DNA of 7,787 nucleotides, from contig JACQHA010000167.1 of NCBI GenBank assembly GCA_016199255.1, positions 1 through 7,787 of the forward strand, in the 5' to 3' direction. The notes beneath the pieces are model-generated. The model was not told the origin of the DNA and made no database searches. It was given only the letters and a program-made list of their open reading frames with translations. This document shows positions 1 to 6,344 of this stretch, in pieces (the first letter of the stretch is position 1; each line of letters opens with the position of its first letter). Origin of the DNA: Deinococcus sp. GTDB lineage: Bacteria; Deinococcota; Deinococci; JACQHA01. A program made the translations under genes and the position numbers.

Positions 1-442
1 CATAGACCCAGGTGCTGGCAGGATGCACCGCCACACCCCGCGGATAATCCCCCACTGGCACTGTGGCAGCCACGGCGTTGCTGGCCACGTCAATCACTGC
101 GATAGCGTTGCTGAAGAACAACCGGGAGTTGGCCACATAGACTCGGCTGCCATCGGGGTGTACCGCCACGCCCTCACAGGTGCCGAACTCCACCGGCACC
201 ATAGCTGCTACTGCCTGGGTGGTGGTATCAACCACCGAGACAGCGCTGCTCAAGGCTCCATACGTTACATAGACCCAGGTGCCGGCAGGATGCACTGCCA
301 CACCCCAGGGATGATCCCCCACCCGTACCAGCGCCGTCACCGTATTGCTGGCTGTATCAATCACCGACACAGTATTGCTGAAAAACAGCCGGGAGTTCGC
401 TACATAGACCCGGGTGCCATCAGGATGCACCACGATCCCAAT
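1..442 (-). repeat. Intragenic tandem duplication of a two-blade unit, period 267 nt
   Basis: Positions 1-39 and 268-306 match at 37 of 39 bases. The loop-encoding stretches around 105-130 and 372-397 are also offset by exactly 267 nt (89 codons). The duplicated unit therefore covers repeats 3-4 and 5-6 of the propeller gene. Similarity between these landmarks is lower, and the outer boundaries are soft because one copy is cut by the window edge. Confidence 0.75.
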
Positions 443-745
443 AGGACCTTCTCCCACGCCTACTGTGGCGAGCACGGCGTTACTGGCCGTGTCCAGCACC
501 GAGACAGTGCCACTCCCCCGGTTGGTCACATAGACCCGGCTGCCATCGGGGTGCGGCGCCACCCCACTGGGATTGTCTCCCACGCCTACTGTGGCGAGCA
601 CGGTACTGGTGGCTACGTCAATCACCGAGACCGTGTCGTTGCCGGAGTTGGCCACATACGCCACTAGCCTAGAGGATTGCCCCCAGCCAGCAGAGCCTGC
701 CAGCACCAGCCCAGAAACAGCCAGGAGCCTGAACGAGAGCTTCAT
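1..745 (-). CDS. Secreted YVTN-repeat beta-propeller protein (3' end outside window)
   Basis: The reading frame is open from an ATG at 745 to the left edge (248 codons, no stop), so the C-terminus is missing. The N-terminus is a typical Sec signal peptide: MKLS, then a hydrophobic core, with cleavage likely around residues 20-23 (near GWGQSS). It is followed by repeats of about 43 residues of the 40-residue YVTN family: HPDG-x-RVYVxN, then TVSVID, then an ATV strand. Five full repeats and the start of a sixth are visible. Repeats 3 and 5 share an unusual SRLFFSN loop, and repeats 4 and 6 share an HPA-x-TWVY variant. This family forms beta-propellers on the cell surface or in the periplasm that usually act as binding or scaffold proteins; no catalytic motif is seen. 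It lies 126 nt downstream of a paralogous propeller gene in the same direction with no evident terminator between, so co-transcription is plausible. The fold is well supported; the ligand is unknown. Confidence 0.9.
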   Translation of the reverse strand, partial: MKLSFRLLAVSGLVLAGSAGWGQSSRLVAYVANSGNDTVSVIDVATSTVLATVGVGDNPSGVAPHPDGSRVYVTNRGSGTVSVLDTASNAVLATVGVGEGPIGIVVHPDGTRVYVANSRLFFSNTVSVIDTASNTVTALVRVGDHPWGVAVHPAGTWVYVTYGALSSAVSVVDTTTQAVAAMVPVEFGTCEGVAVHPDGSRVYVANSRLFFSNAIAVIDVASNAVAATVPVGDYPRGVAVHPASTWVY

Positions 746-760
746 ACCCCCCCCTCCTTG
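746..760 (-). promoter_or_regulatory. Ribosome binding site with a G8 tract before the start codon
   Basis: On the minus strand AAGGAGG (759-753) lies 7 nt before the ATG at 745. Its last two G residues belong to a run of eight G (754-747) that fills nearly the whole spacer. This confirms the ATG at 745 as the start. Length changes in the run would alter the Shine-Dalgarno to start spacing. Confidence 0.75.
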
Positions 761-780
761 CCAGGCCTATGGCCAGCCCC

Positions 781-797
781 CCCCGGGGACGCCGGGG
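781..797. other. GC-rich hairpin in the leader of the left propeller gene
   Basis: CCCCGG (781-786) pairs with CCGGGG (792-797) across a 5-nt loop. It sits beside a second run of eight C (777-784 on the plus strand) and about 36 nt upstream of the start at 745. There is no T tract on either side, so it is not a convincing intrinsic terminator. The rest of the 746-871 gap shows no clear gene or promoter. Confidence 0.4.
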
Positions 798-871
798 CAA
801 CGCTCACCAGGTGCTAGCTAGAGTTAGTTTAGCGTATTACTAGAGATAATCGGTGCAGCCTGCGCTAAGCC

Positions 872-1951
872 TTATCCCACCACCGCCAGCCGCCGCTGGG
901 TGAGGGCCTCTGGCCCAGCCTCGACCGCTACTGTGGCGACCACGGAATTGGTAGCCGTGTCAATGACCGATACGGTGTCACTACCGGCATTGGGCACAAA
1001 GACATAGGCCCCATTGGGCGACACCGCCACGCCGCGCGGGTTGCTGCCTACTGGCACTGTGGCGACGATAGTACGGGTAGCAGCGTCCAGAACCGTGACG
1101 GTAGCGCTGAGCAAGTTGGCCACGTAGACGCGCGTGCCCCCAGGATGTACCGCCACAGCATAGGGGCGATGGGGAGCGCCACTGAGATTCACCCCCATGG
1201 GTATCACGGCAAACACTGCATGGGTAGCGCTATCGAGCACGGAGACACTGCCGCTGAGGAAGTTAGCCACGTAGACTCTGGCGCCATGGGGGGACACGGC
1301 CACTCCGTAGGGGCGATTCGGGAAACCATCCTGGTCAACCCCCATCAGGATCGTGGCCATCAGCGTATTGGTAGTGGCATCAATGACAGCCAGCGTGGCG
1401 GTGGAGGAGTTGGTCACATAGACCCTGCTGCCATTAGGATGCACTGCCACACTTAGGGAACCACGCGTTCCCGGCACGGTAGCGGTCACTATGTTGCTGG
1501 CCGCGTCTATTACCGACACTACGCCACTGAGAGAGCTGGCCACATAGACCCTGGTGCCATCAGGATGCGCCGCCACCCCAAAAGGCTCAGCCCCCACCGG
1601 CACCGTGGCGACCGGGGCCAGGGTAGCGGTGTCCAGCACGGTGACAGTGTCACTGAGCAAGTTCGCCAGATAGAGGCGAGCTCCGTCAGGCGACAGGGCC
1701 ATACCCCGCGGGCTCTTCCCTGCTGCCACCGTGGCAATCACTTTGTGGGTAGTGGTATCCAGCACCGAAACTGTGCCGCTTGCGCTGCTAGTCACATAGA
1801 GGCGGGCCCCGTCAGGCGACACAGCCACCCCTTCCGGCCTTACCGCAGCAGCCTGCGGGGCAAACAGGGGATGGCTGGCCAGAGAGTAAGGTCCCAAGGA
1901 GACGCCGCCCGGGCGAACCTGCATCTGCTCCAGAGACTTCAAGTCTTTCAC
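872..1951 (-). CDS. Seven-bladed YVTN-repeat beta-propeller protein, no visible signal peptide
   Basis: The protein is almost entirely YVTN-family repeats. Seven can be counted from the successive landmarks YVTSSASG, YLANLLSD, YVASSLSG, YVTNSSTA, YVANFLSG, YVANLLSA and VFVPNAGS, each followed by a TVSVID-like strand. Seven matches a closed propeller. The loops leading into the fifth and sixth landmarks carry extra residues ending in RPY (MGVDQDGFPNRPY and MGVNLSGAPHRPY). Start choice is uncertain. The frame can be read from a TTG at 1984 without a good ribosome binding site. I prefer the GTG at 1951 (VKDLKSLEQ), which has GGGAGG about 10 nt upstream. Neither start gives a signal peptide, which is odd for this family and unlike the downstream paralogue, so the gene may be 5'-truncated or cytoplasmic. 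The role is probably binding or scaffolding; no catalytic residues are recognised. Confidence 0.85.
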   Translation of the reverse strand: MKDLKSLEQMQVRPGGVSLGPYSLASHPLFAPQAAAVRPEGVAVSPDGARLYVTSSASGTVSVLDTTTHKVIATVAAGKSPRGMALSPDGARLYLANLLSDTVTVLDTATLAPVATVPVGAEPFGVAAHPDGTRVYVASSLSGVVSVIDAASNIVTATVPGTRGSLSVAVHPNGSRVYVTNSSTATLAVIDATTNTLMATILMGVDQDGFPNRPYGVAVSPHGARVYVANFLSGSVSVLDSATHAVFAVIPMGVNLSGAPHRPYAVAVHPGGTRVYVANLLSATVTVLDAATRTIVATVPVGSNPRGVAVSPNGAYVFVPNAGSDTVSVIDTATNSVVATVAVEAGPEALTQRRLAVVG

Positions 1952-1959
1952 CCCCGCCA

Positions 1960-1967
1960 CCCCTCCC
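1960..1967 (-). promoter_or_regulatory. Candidate Shine-Dalgarno supporting a GTG start at 1951
   Basis: GGGAGGGG on the minus strand lies about 10 nt before GTG-AAA-GAC. The alternative TTG at 1984 has no comparable purine-rich site upstream. This is the main reason for placing the start at 1951. Confidence 0.45.
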
Positions 1968-2110
1968 GGCACCAGCCTAGGCAACAGGCGTCTTGGCCTT
2001 GTCTGCCAAGGCGTCTTGGCTGCGTCCCAGACGGCCAGGGCGATCTGCCGACCTGAGAAGATCCCGGAGGGAGTACTGCTGCCACTACACCGCTATACAT
2101 AGACCTAAGG

Positions 2111-2142
2111 TAATGTAGCCCGCAGTCGCTACAGGGCTATTA
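2111..2142. promoter_or_regulatory. Overlapping inverted repeats in the divergent region
   Basis: TGTAGC (2114-2119) and GCTACA (2128-2133) form a perfect 6-bp inverted repeat with an 8-nt spacer. An outer, competing pair combines TAAT and AGCCC with GGGCT and ATTA with a small bulge. The position between divergent genes would suit an operator or a small hairpin. No T tract follows on either strand. The function is inferred from position only. Confidence 0.3.
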
Positions 2143-2275
2143 CGGCGTTCTTACCGCAGCCCCAGCCAGGGTCCGGGGGAACTGGCCATTTGGCTGATCC
2201 AGAGTGAGTACGAGACGTGGTAAATAAGGCGTACTACCCACGTCGCTGCTAGCTATGAGGAAGCTTATGACTAAG

Positions 2276-2282
2276 AGGGGGG
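2276..2282 (+). promoter_or_regulatory. Ribosome binding site deciding the start of the beta-helix gene
   Basis: AGGGGGG lies 8 nt before the ATG at 2291, whose product begins with a clean signal peptide. The upstream in-frame ATG at 2255 has no such site and would add 12 charged residues in front of the signal peptide. Confidence 0.7.
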
Positions 2283-2290
2283 TAGAGCTC

Positions 2291-3892
2291 ATGAAAATCG
2301 TCTCACTTCTTTCCTTCGTGGCAGTAATTCTCAGCGTCTGCTCTGGGGCCGGAACCCCGTTACCCCAGAGCTACACCACCTGGTACGTGCGCCCCGATGG
2401 GGGCTCGCCGGAACAATGCACTGGCCTGGTGAACGCGCCCTACCCGGGCAGCGGGACGGGACAATCCTGCGCCTGGGACCATCCGTTCCGGGCGCTCCCA
2501 CCGGAGGGCGAACCGCGCATTGCTGGCGGTGACAGCTTGATCATCGCAGCAGGTAATTACATGATGGGCTACGGCGCGCCGGGAGCTGATAACTGCGATG
2601 CGGATTATCCCTGGGGTTGCTTCATGGCAGCCATTCCGAGTGGCCCCGATCCGACTCACCCCACTCGCATCCTTGGGGCCGATGACTCGAATCCGCCTGA
2701 ACTGTGGGGAACAGAGCGAGTGGACCTTATTCTCAACCTCACCGATGCGAGCAATGTCGAGATCGCTTATCTGGAAATCACTGATCACTCCGGCTGCGTC
2801 GAATCCCACACCGGGGGCCTCAGGTGCGAACGCGATACTTTCCCCTTCGGGGCTTGGGCCGTCAGAGGCATCTACGCGGAAGACTCGGCCAACGTGCATC
2901 TCCGTGACCTCAACATCCACGGGCTGGCATCTGCTGGCGTGCATGCCGGTCGCCTCACCGACTGGACAGTGGAGAACGTGCGCATCGCCGGCAATGGCCT
3001 GGTCGGCTGGGACGGCGACCTTTGGGAGGGCAGCGATTCGAACTCCGGCACCATGCGGTTCCAGCGCTGGACGGTGGAGTGGAACGGCTGTGGGGAAACC
3101 TGGCCGGGTGGTCAGCCCACCGGCTGCTGGGGCCAGGAAGCCGGGGGCTATGGCGACGGAGTCGGCACCGGCGAGACGGGTGGACACTGGATCATCGAGG
3201 ACTCGAAGTTTCTCCACAACACATCGGACGGCCTTGATCTCCTCTATGCTCGCATTCCTGGGTCTTTCATCGAGATCCGTCGTACTATCGCCGAGGGCAA
3301 CGACGGTCAACAAATCAAGACCACCGGCCCAGTCCTCATCGAGAACTCAATCATCGTCGGCAACTGTGGTTACTTTGATGGCCAACCATTCACCTACAAT
3401 GTGGAGCCGATCTGTCGTGCTGGCGGCACAGCCCTGACCCTCGATCTGAGGCCGGGCGATCAGGTCACCGTGACCAGTAGCACGCTGGCCAGCGAGGGAG
3501 ACTGCATCGTCGCGGCAGAGTGCACCGGGAACTGCAACGGTTCTGAAAAGATCCTCCTGCGCAACAATATCTTTATGGGTTACACTGATTTCCTCCAGCC
3601 TGATGATCGAGCCTGTCTGGCCTATGAAGAAACATTCCCTCGCAGTCCTTTCGATATTGACTACTCTTTGATTGATGGCGTGAAGGACGATGCCTGTCCA
3701 GGCCCGCACGACATCTGTGGGAGGCCTCCAGGGTTGGTCAGCACATCTATTGATTCGTTCGATGCCCACCTCCTCCCGACCAGCCCGGCCATTGACAAGG
3801 GCACGACTGAAGGCGCGCCGCGCGACGACTTCGACGGTCAGCCACGCGACAGCAAGCCTGACCTGGGGGCCTATGAAAGGAGGACCCCGTGA
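2291..3892 (+). CDS. Secreted, Cys-rich right-handed parallel beta-helix protein (choice-of-anchor Q type C-terminus)
   Basis: The product has 533 residues. It starts with a hydrophobic Sec signal (MKIVSLLSFVAVILSVC). A lipobox reading at Cys17 is weak because Val precedes the Cys. The mature part opens with WYVRPDGG and then a GDSLIIAAGNY strand typical of pectate-lyase-like beta-helix proteins. Short beta-helix rungs follow at about residues 145-430, with phrases such as NVEIAYLEITDHSG, NVHLRDLNIHG, WTVENVRIAGNG, WIIEDSKFLHN, LIENSIIVGN and ILLRNNIFMG. The C-terminus (SPAIDKG ... DDFDGQPRD ... PDLGAYE) matches the end motif common in choice-of-anchor Q beta-helix proteins. After the signal there are 16 Cys, an even number, which suggests disulphides and an extracytoplasmic location. 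Such proteins bind or cleave polysaccharides, but I see no definite lyase active site, so enzymatic activity is not claimed. Its stop overlaps the GTG of the next gene by 4 nt. Confidence 0.87.
   Translation: MKIVSLLSFVAVILSVCSGAGTPLPQSYTTWYVRPDGGSPEQCTGLVNAPYPGSGTGQSCAWDHPFRALPPEGEPRIAGGDSLIIAAGNYMMGYGAPGADNCDADYPWGCFMAAIPSGPDPTHPTRILGADDSNPPELWGTERVDLILNLTDASNVEIAYLEITDHSGCVESHTGGLRCERDTFPFGAWAVRGIYAEDSANVHLRDLNIHGLASAGVHAGRLTDWTVENVRIAGNGLVGWDGDLWEGSDSNSGTMRFQRWTVEWNGCGETWPGGQPTGCWGQEAGGYGDGVGTGETGGHWIIEDSKFLHNTSDGLDLLYARIPGSFIEIRRTIAEGNDGQQIKTTGPVLIENSIIVGNCGYFDGQPFTYNVEPICRAGGTALTLDLRPGDQVTVTSSTLASEGDCIVAAECTGNCNGSEKILLRNNIFMGYTDFLQPDDRACLAYEETFPRSPFDIDYSLIDGVKDDACPGPHDICGRPPGLVSTSIDSFDAHLLPTSPAIDKGTTEGAPRDDFDGQPRDSKPDLGAYERRTP
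3877..3883 (+). promoter_or_regulatory. Strong ribosome binding site before the GTG start at 3889
   Basis: AAGGAGG lies 5 nt before the GTG at 3889, inside the last codons of the beta-helix gene. With the GTGA stop/start overlap this points to coupled translation and fixes the start, which is directly followed by a signal peptide. Confidence 0.85.
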
Positions 3893-6333
3893 AAACCACC
3901 CGATGGTTGCTCTGCGCTTTTCTAGGGCTGGCCCTCCTGGCCGGAGGCAGCTGGGCCGACCTGGCCAGTGGAGGATCTGCTAAGGCAGCGACGACCTCTA
4001 GCGGGGCCCGCGTCACCCACCGCTGGGGGGAACACTCTACTGCCAATTTCACCGGCGTCACCCAGGATGCCCTGCTGACCGAGGGTGGCAATGAGGACAG
4101 CACCAACCTGGGTATCCGGGACGACTTCGACAAGCACACCCTGATCTACTTTGATCTATCAGCCATCCCCATCGGGAGCACTATCTTCAGTGCCAAACTC
4201 CGCCTCTTCTGGGAGGTGGCCTACGGTGCTGCTGAGCAGGGCAGGTCGGGTTACCTGATGAACTTGTATCGCGTCACTGACCCAGAAGGGCGCGGCCTGT
4301 GGGCTGAGAACCAGGCCACCACCACCGCCCGCCGGAGCGGCGTTCCCTGGACCCGGTCCGGCAACGTCTTTACCGCGCTCAGTGCCACCCCAGTCGACCG
4401 CATCTTCTCCCACCCCAAGAACTACGGCGATGGAGTCGAGAATTTCTGGAGTGAGTGGGACGTCACTTCCGCTGCCCAGGGCTGGGTCAGCGGCGACTTT
4501 CCCAACCAGGGATTCCTGCTGGATGGGCGCAATACCCTTGCTCTAGACGCTATTGCTCACTCCAGCGAGCACCCTGATGCCGCCACCCGGCCGTATCTGG
4601 AAATCACTTACGCTGGCACCGGCACCTATCCCACCCAGGTCTCCAGCGTCAGAGCAGAGTACCGTGACGGCCAGACCTTCATCACCTGGAGTGAGATCGC
4701 CGGCAGCGATCCCGAAACTGCCTACCGCATCTATCGCCACACCACCCCCATTACCAGCGATAACCTGGCCGCTGCCGAGCAAGTTGACCAGGTGCCCCAG
4801 GGCTCGGCCACCTTCCCCCGGCTGGCGGAAAATGACGGCCGGCTGAGCACCCCCTTCAGCGGTGGTCCGCTGCCCGACGGTACCGGGCTCTACGTCTATA
4901 CGGTCGAGTCATCTGGCGCGTACTATTACGCTGTCACCAGTGTGGTCCAGGGTAACGAGAACCGGGCCATTGGGCCAGCCAACAGCACTGGGCCAGTAGC
5001 GGAAACTGTGGCGCCAGTGAGCCCGGTGCGGCAATTTATGGAGATTCCCGATCCACTGGCCGAAGCGAACCGCCAGGTCTTTATTGTCTGGCTGGGTCGC
5101 TTTGATCCCACTGGCCGCTATTCCGACTATGGCTATGCCAACCGCCGGAGCGTGCCCTACATCTTCCGCATCACCACACCAGAGGTGTGGAACCCGGCAG
5201 ACACCTATCCATTGATGGTCCTCTTCCACTACTTTAGCGATAGCTACTTTGGCGGCGGCCACAGCGTTCCCGAGCCGGGGCGCTTCGTGCTGGCAGCTGA
5301 CGACTTCGATCCCATCATCACCGCCAACCTCTACGGCGCCAGCATGTGGTATGGCTACAACTCTAACTACGGCACGCGGCGCCCACCCACCGAGGGCCTA
5401 GTGGTCAACTACACCGAGCGCCGGGTGGACTGGATCATAGACTGGGTACTGAACCGCAGCCAGGGGTTCAAGATCGACCTCAACCGGGTCTACATGAAAG
5501 GCGGCTCCATGGGTGGGGTGGCCCAGTGGGCCTATGGCATTCGCCGCCCCACCCTGTTTGCCGCCGGAGAAAATACCGTCCCTGGCGTCAACTTGAACTT
5601 CGACCCCAACAACCGCCATTTCCCGCTCTGGGGCTACGAGCCAACTATCATGACCAATGACGGTGTACTGGTGACCGAGCGAGTGAACGCCGGTGCTTAC
5701 GCTAGAGCCCACCCGGAAATTGACTTCCCGCTCATGCTCATGTTCGCCCGGAAGGGCGATGATGCCATTCCCTGGGGCCAGATGCCGCCCTTCTTCGCCG
5801 CGCTAGATGCCAGCCGGCACATTGGCGGTATCCTCTACTGGACTCAAGGCGACCACGTGAGCGGTGAGCATCCTCCCGAGGTGTTCGCTGAGTGGTCATC
5901 TGAGGAGGAATATGAGGACTGGATCTACCAGTTTGTCCGCAATCAGAGTTATCCGGCCTTCAGCCGCTTTAGCCTGAATGGTGATCCGGGCAACGGCAAC
6001 CCCACAGACGGTGACGCGCGCGGCGGCTTTAACCGCTTCCCGCGCTGGGAAACGGCCACAATTGTGGACATGCCGGATCGCTGGGAAATGACCCTATACC
6101 TGCACAGCGCTGCCCCGGTCTCCACTGCCACTGCCGATATCACCCCACGCCGGCTACAAGCCCTTAATCACACGCCCGGCACCCGCTACACCTGGGAAAA
6201 CCACCAGCTGCCAGCCAACCCTGTGGTGCAATCTGGCACGGTGGTGGCCGATGCTAACGGCCTCATCACCCTGCCCAACATCAGCCTGAGCAAAGCCGGG
6301 AACCGGATCGTAATGAGGAGGCTAGAGGACTGA
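3889..6333 (+). CDS. Secreted multidomain esterase-like alpha/beta-hydrolase with N-terminal DNRLRE-like and fibronectin-like domains
   Basis: The product has 814 residues and starts at a GTG with a strong ribosome binding site. A signal peptide (MKTTRWLLCAFLGLALLAGG, cleavage near SWA, residues 21-23) directs export. Residues about 50-243 resemble the DNRLRE domain (TLIYFDLSAIP, AKLRLFW, WDVTSAAQGWVSG, FLLDGR, RPYLEITYA), a beta-sandwich common in secreted proteins and probably adhesive or carbohydrate-binding. Residues about 248-372 look fibronectin-like (FITWSEI, YRIYRH, YYYAVTSV). Residues about 395-690 form an alpha/beta-hydrolase: PLMVLFHY strand, nucleophile elbow GGSMGG with Ser540, acid candidate Asp624 or Asp625 (KGDDAIPW) and base candidate His656 or His661 (GDHVSGEH). 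This resembles PHB-depolymerase or feruloyl/acetyl-esterase type enzymes. The last 120 residues look like a further beta-rich domain. Inference: it hydrolyses an ester bond on an extracellular polymer; the substrate is unknown. Confidence 0.85.
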   Translation: MKTTRWLLCAFLGLALLAGGSWADLASGGSAKAATTSSGARVTHRWGEHSTANFTGVTQDALLTEGGNEDSTNLGIRDDFDKHTLIYFDLSAIPIGSTIFSAKLRLFWEVAYGAAEQGRSGYLMNLYRVTDPEGRGLWAENQATTTARRSGVPWTRSGNVFTALSATPVDRIFSHPKNYGDGVENFWSEWDVTSAAQGWVSGDFPNQGFLLDGRNTLALDAIAHSSEHPDAATRPYLEITYAGTGTYPTQVSSVRAEYRDGQTFITWSEIAGSDPETAYRIYRHTTPITSDNLAAAEQVDQVPQGSATFPRLAENDGRLSTPFSGGPLPDGTGLYVYTVESSGAYYYAVTSVVQGNENRAIGPANSTGPVAETVAPVSPVRQFMEIPDPLAEANRQVFIVWLGRFDPTGRYSDYGYANRRSVPYIFRITTPEVWNPADTYPLMVLFHYFSDSYFGGGHSVPEPGRFVLAADDFDPIITANLYGASMWYGYNSNYGTRRPPTEGLVVNYTERRVDWIIDWVLNRSQGFKIDLNRVYMKGGSMGGVAQWAYGIRRPTLFAAGENTVPGVNLNFDPNNRHFPLWGYEPTIMTNDGVLVTERVNAGAYARAHPEIDFPLMLMFARKGDDAIPWGQMPPFFAALDASRHIGGILYWTQGDHVSGEHPPEVFAEWSSEEEYEDWIYQFVRNQSYPAFSRFSLNGDPGNGNPTDGDARGGFNRFPRWETATIVDMPDRWEMTLYLHSAAPVSTATADITPRRLQALNHTPGTRYTWENHQLPANPVVQSGTVVADANGLITLPNISLSKAGNRIVMRRLED
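6315..6321 (+). promoter_or_regulatory. Shine-Dalgarno placed for a possible CTG start at 6330
   Basis: GAGGAGG lies exactly 8 nt before a CTG at 6330-6332, whose last two bases begin the preceding gene's TGA. Measured to the annotated ATG at 6345 the spacing is 23 nt, which is too long. That ATG has only AAAGGG one base away. The site therefore favours a non-canonical start or re-initiation. Confidence 0.5.
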
Positions 6334-6344
6334 AAAGAAAGGGC

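Larger units (their letters stand above)
1985..2290. other. Divergent intergenic region between propeller and beta-helix genes
   Basis: About 300 nt separate the two divergent transcription units, so promoters for both should lie here, but I find no -35/-10 pair of good quality on either strand. On the minus strand the propeller frame stays open upstream to a TAG at 2095-2093. It encodes a protein-like stretch containing SGRQIALAVWDAA but has no ATG or GTG and no ribosome binding site. A short separate frame from an ATG at 2100 (50 codons, different phase) looks like noise. Inverted repeats at 2111-2142 are listed separately. Confidence 0.5.

Noticed and set aside
23..667. Long plus-strand open frame opposite the left propeller gene, rich in His and Gly
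   Set aside because: It is the antisense shadow of the YVTN repeats. Its periodicity mirrors the propeller blades, it has no ribosome binding site, and the minus strand has a signal peptide and a strong ribosome binding site.
1266..1316. GTAGGGGCGAT inside the second propeller gene, similar to the arm of the right-edge palindrome
   Set aside because: The similarity is short and one-armed and lies in codons that read sensibly as part of an extended loop (NRPY), so it is most likely chance.
1..1850. Regularly spaced repeats of roughly 130 nt that might suggest a CRISPR or satellite array
   Set aside because: The spacing equals one propeller blade (about 43 codons) and the repeats are degenerate at the third codon position, as expected of coding repeats.
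1145..2056. Plus-strand open frames opposite the second propeller gene
   Set aside because: These have the same antisense-shadow character, with His-rich repetitive sequence and no plausible start context.
2051..2100. Short minus-strand frame from an ATG at 2100 (50 codons)
   Set aside because: It has no ribosome binding site, is out of phase with the propeller and has no recognisable sequence.
2360..3313. 317-residue minus-strand open frame opposite the beta-helix gene
   Set aside because: Its composition is low in structure, and the plus-strand frame encodes a recognisable signal peptide, beta-helix rungs and C-terminal motif. GC-rich codon use readily leaves such antisense frames open.
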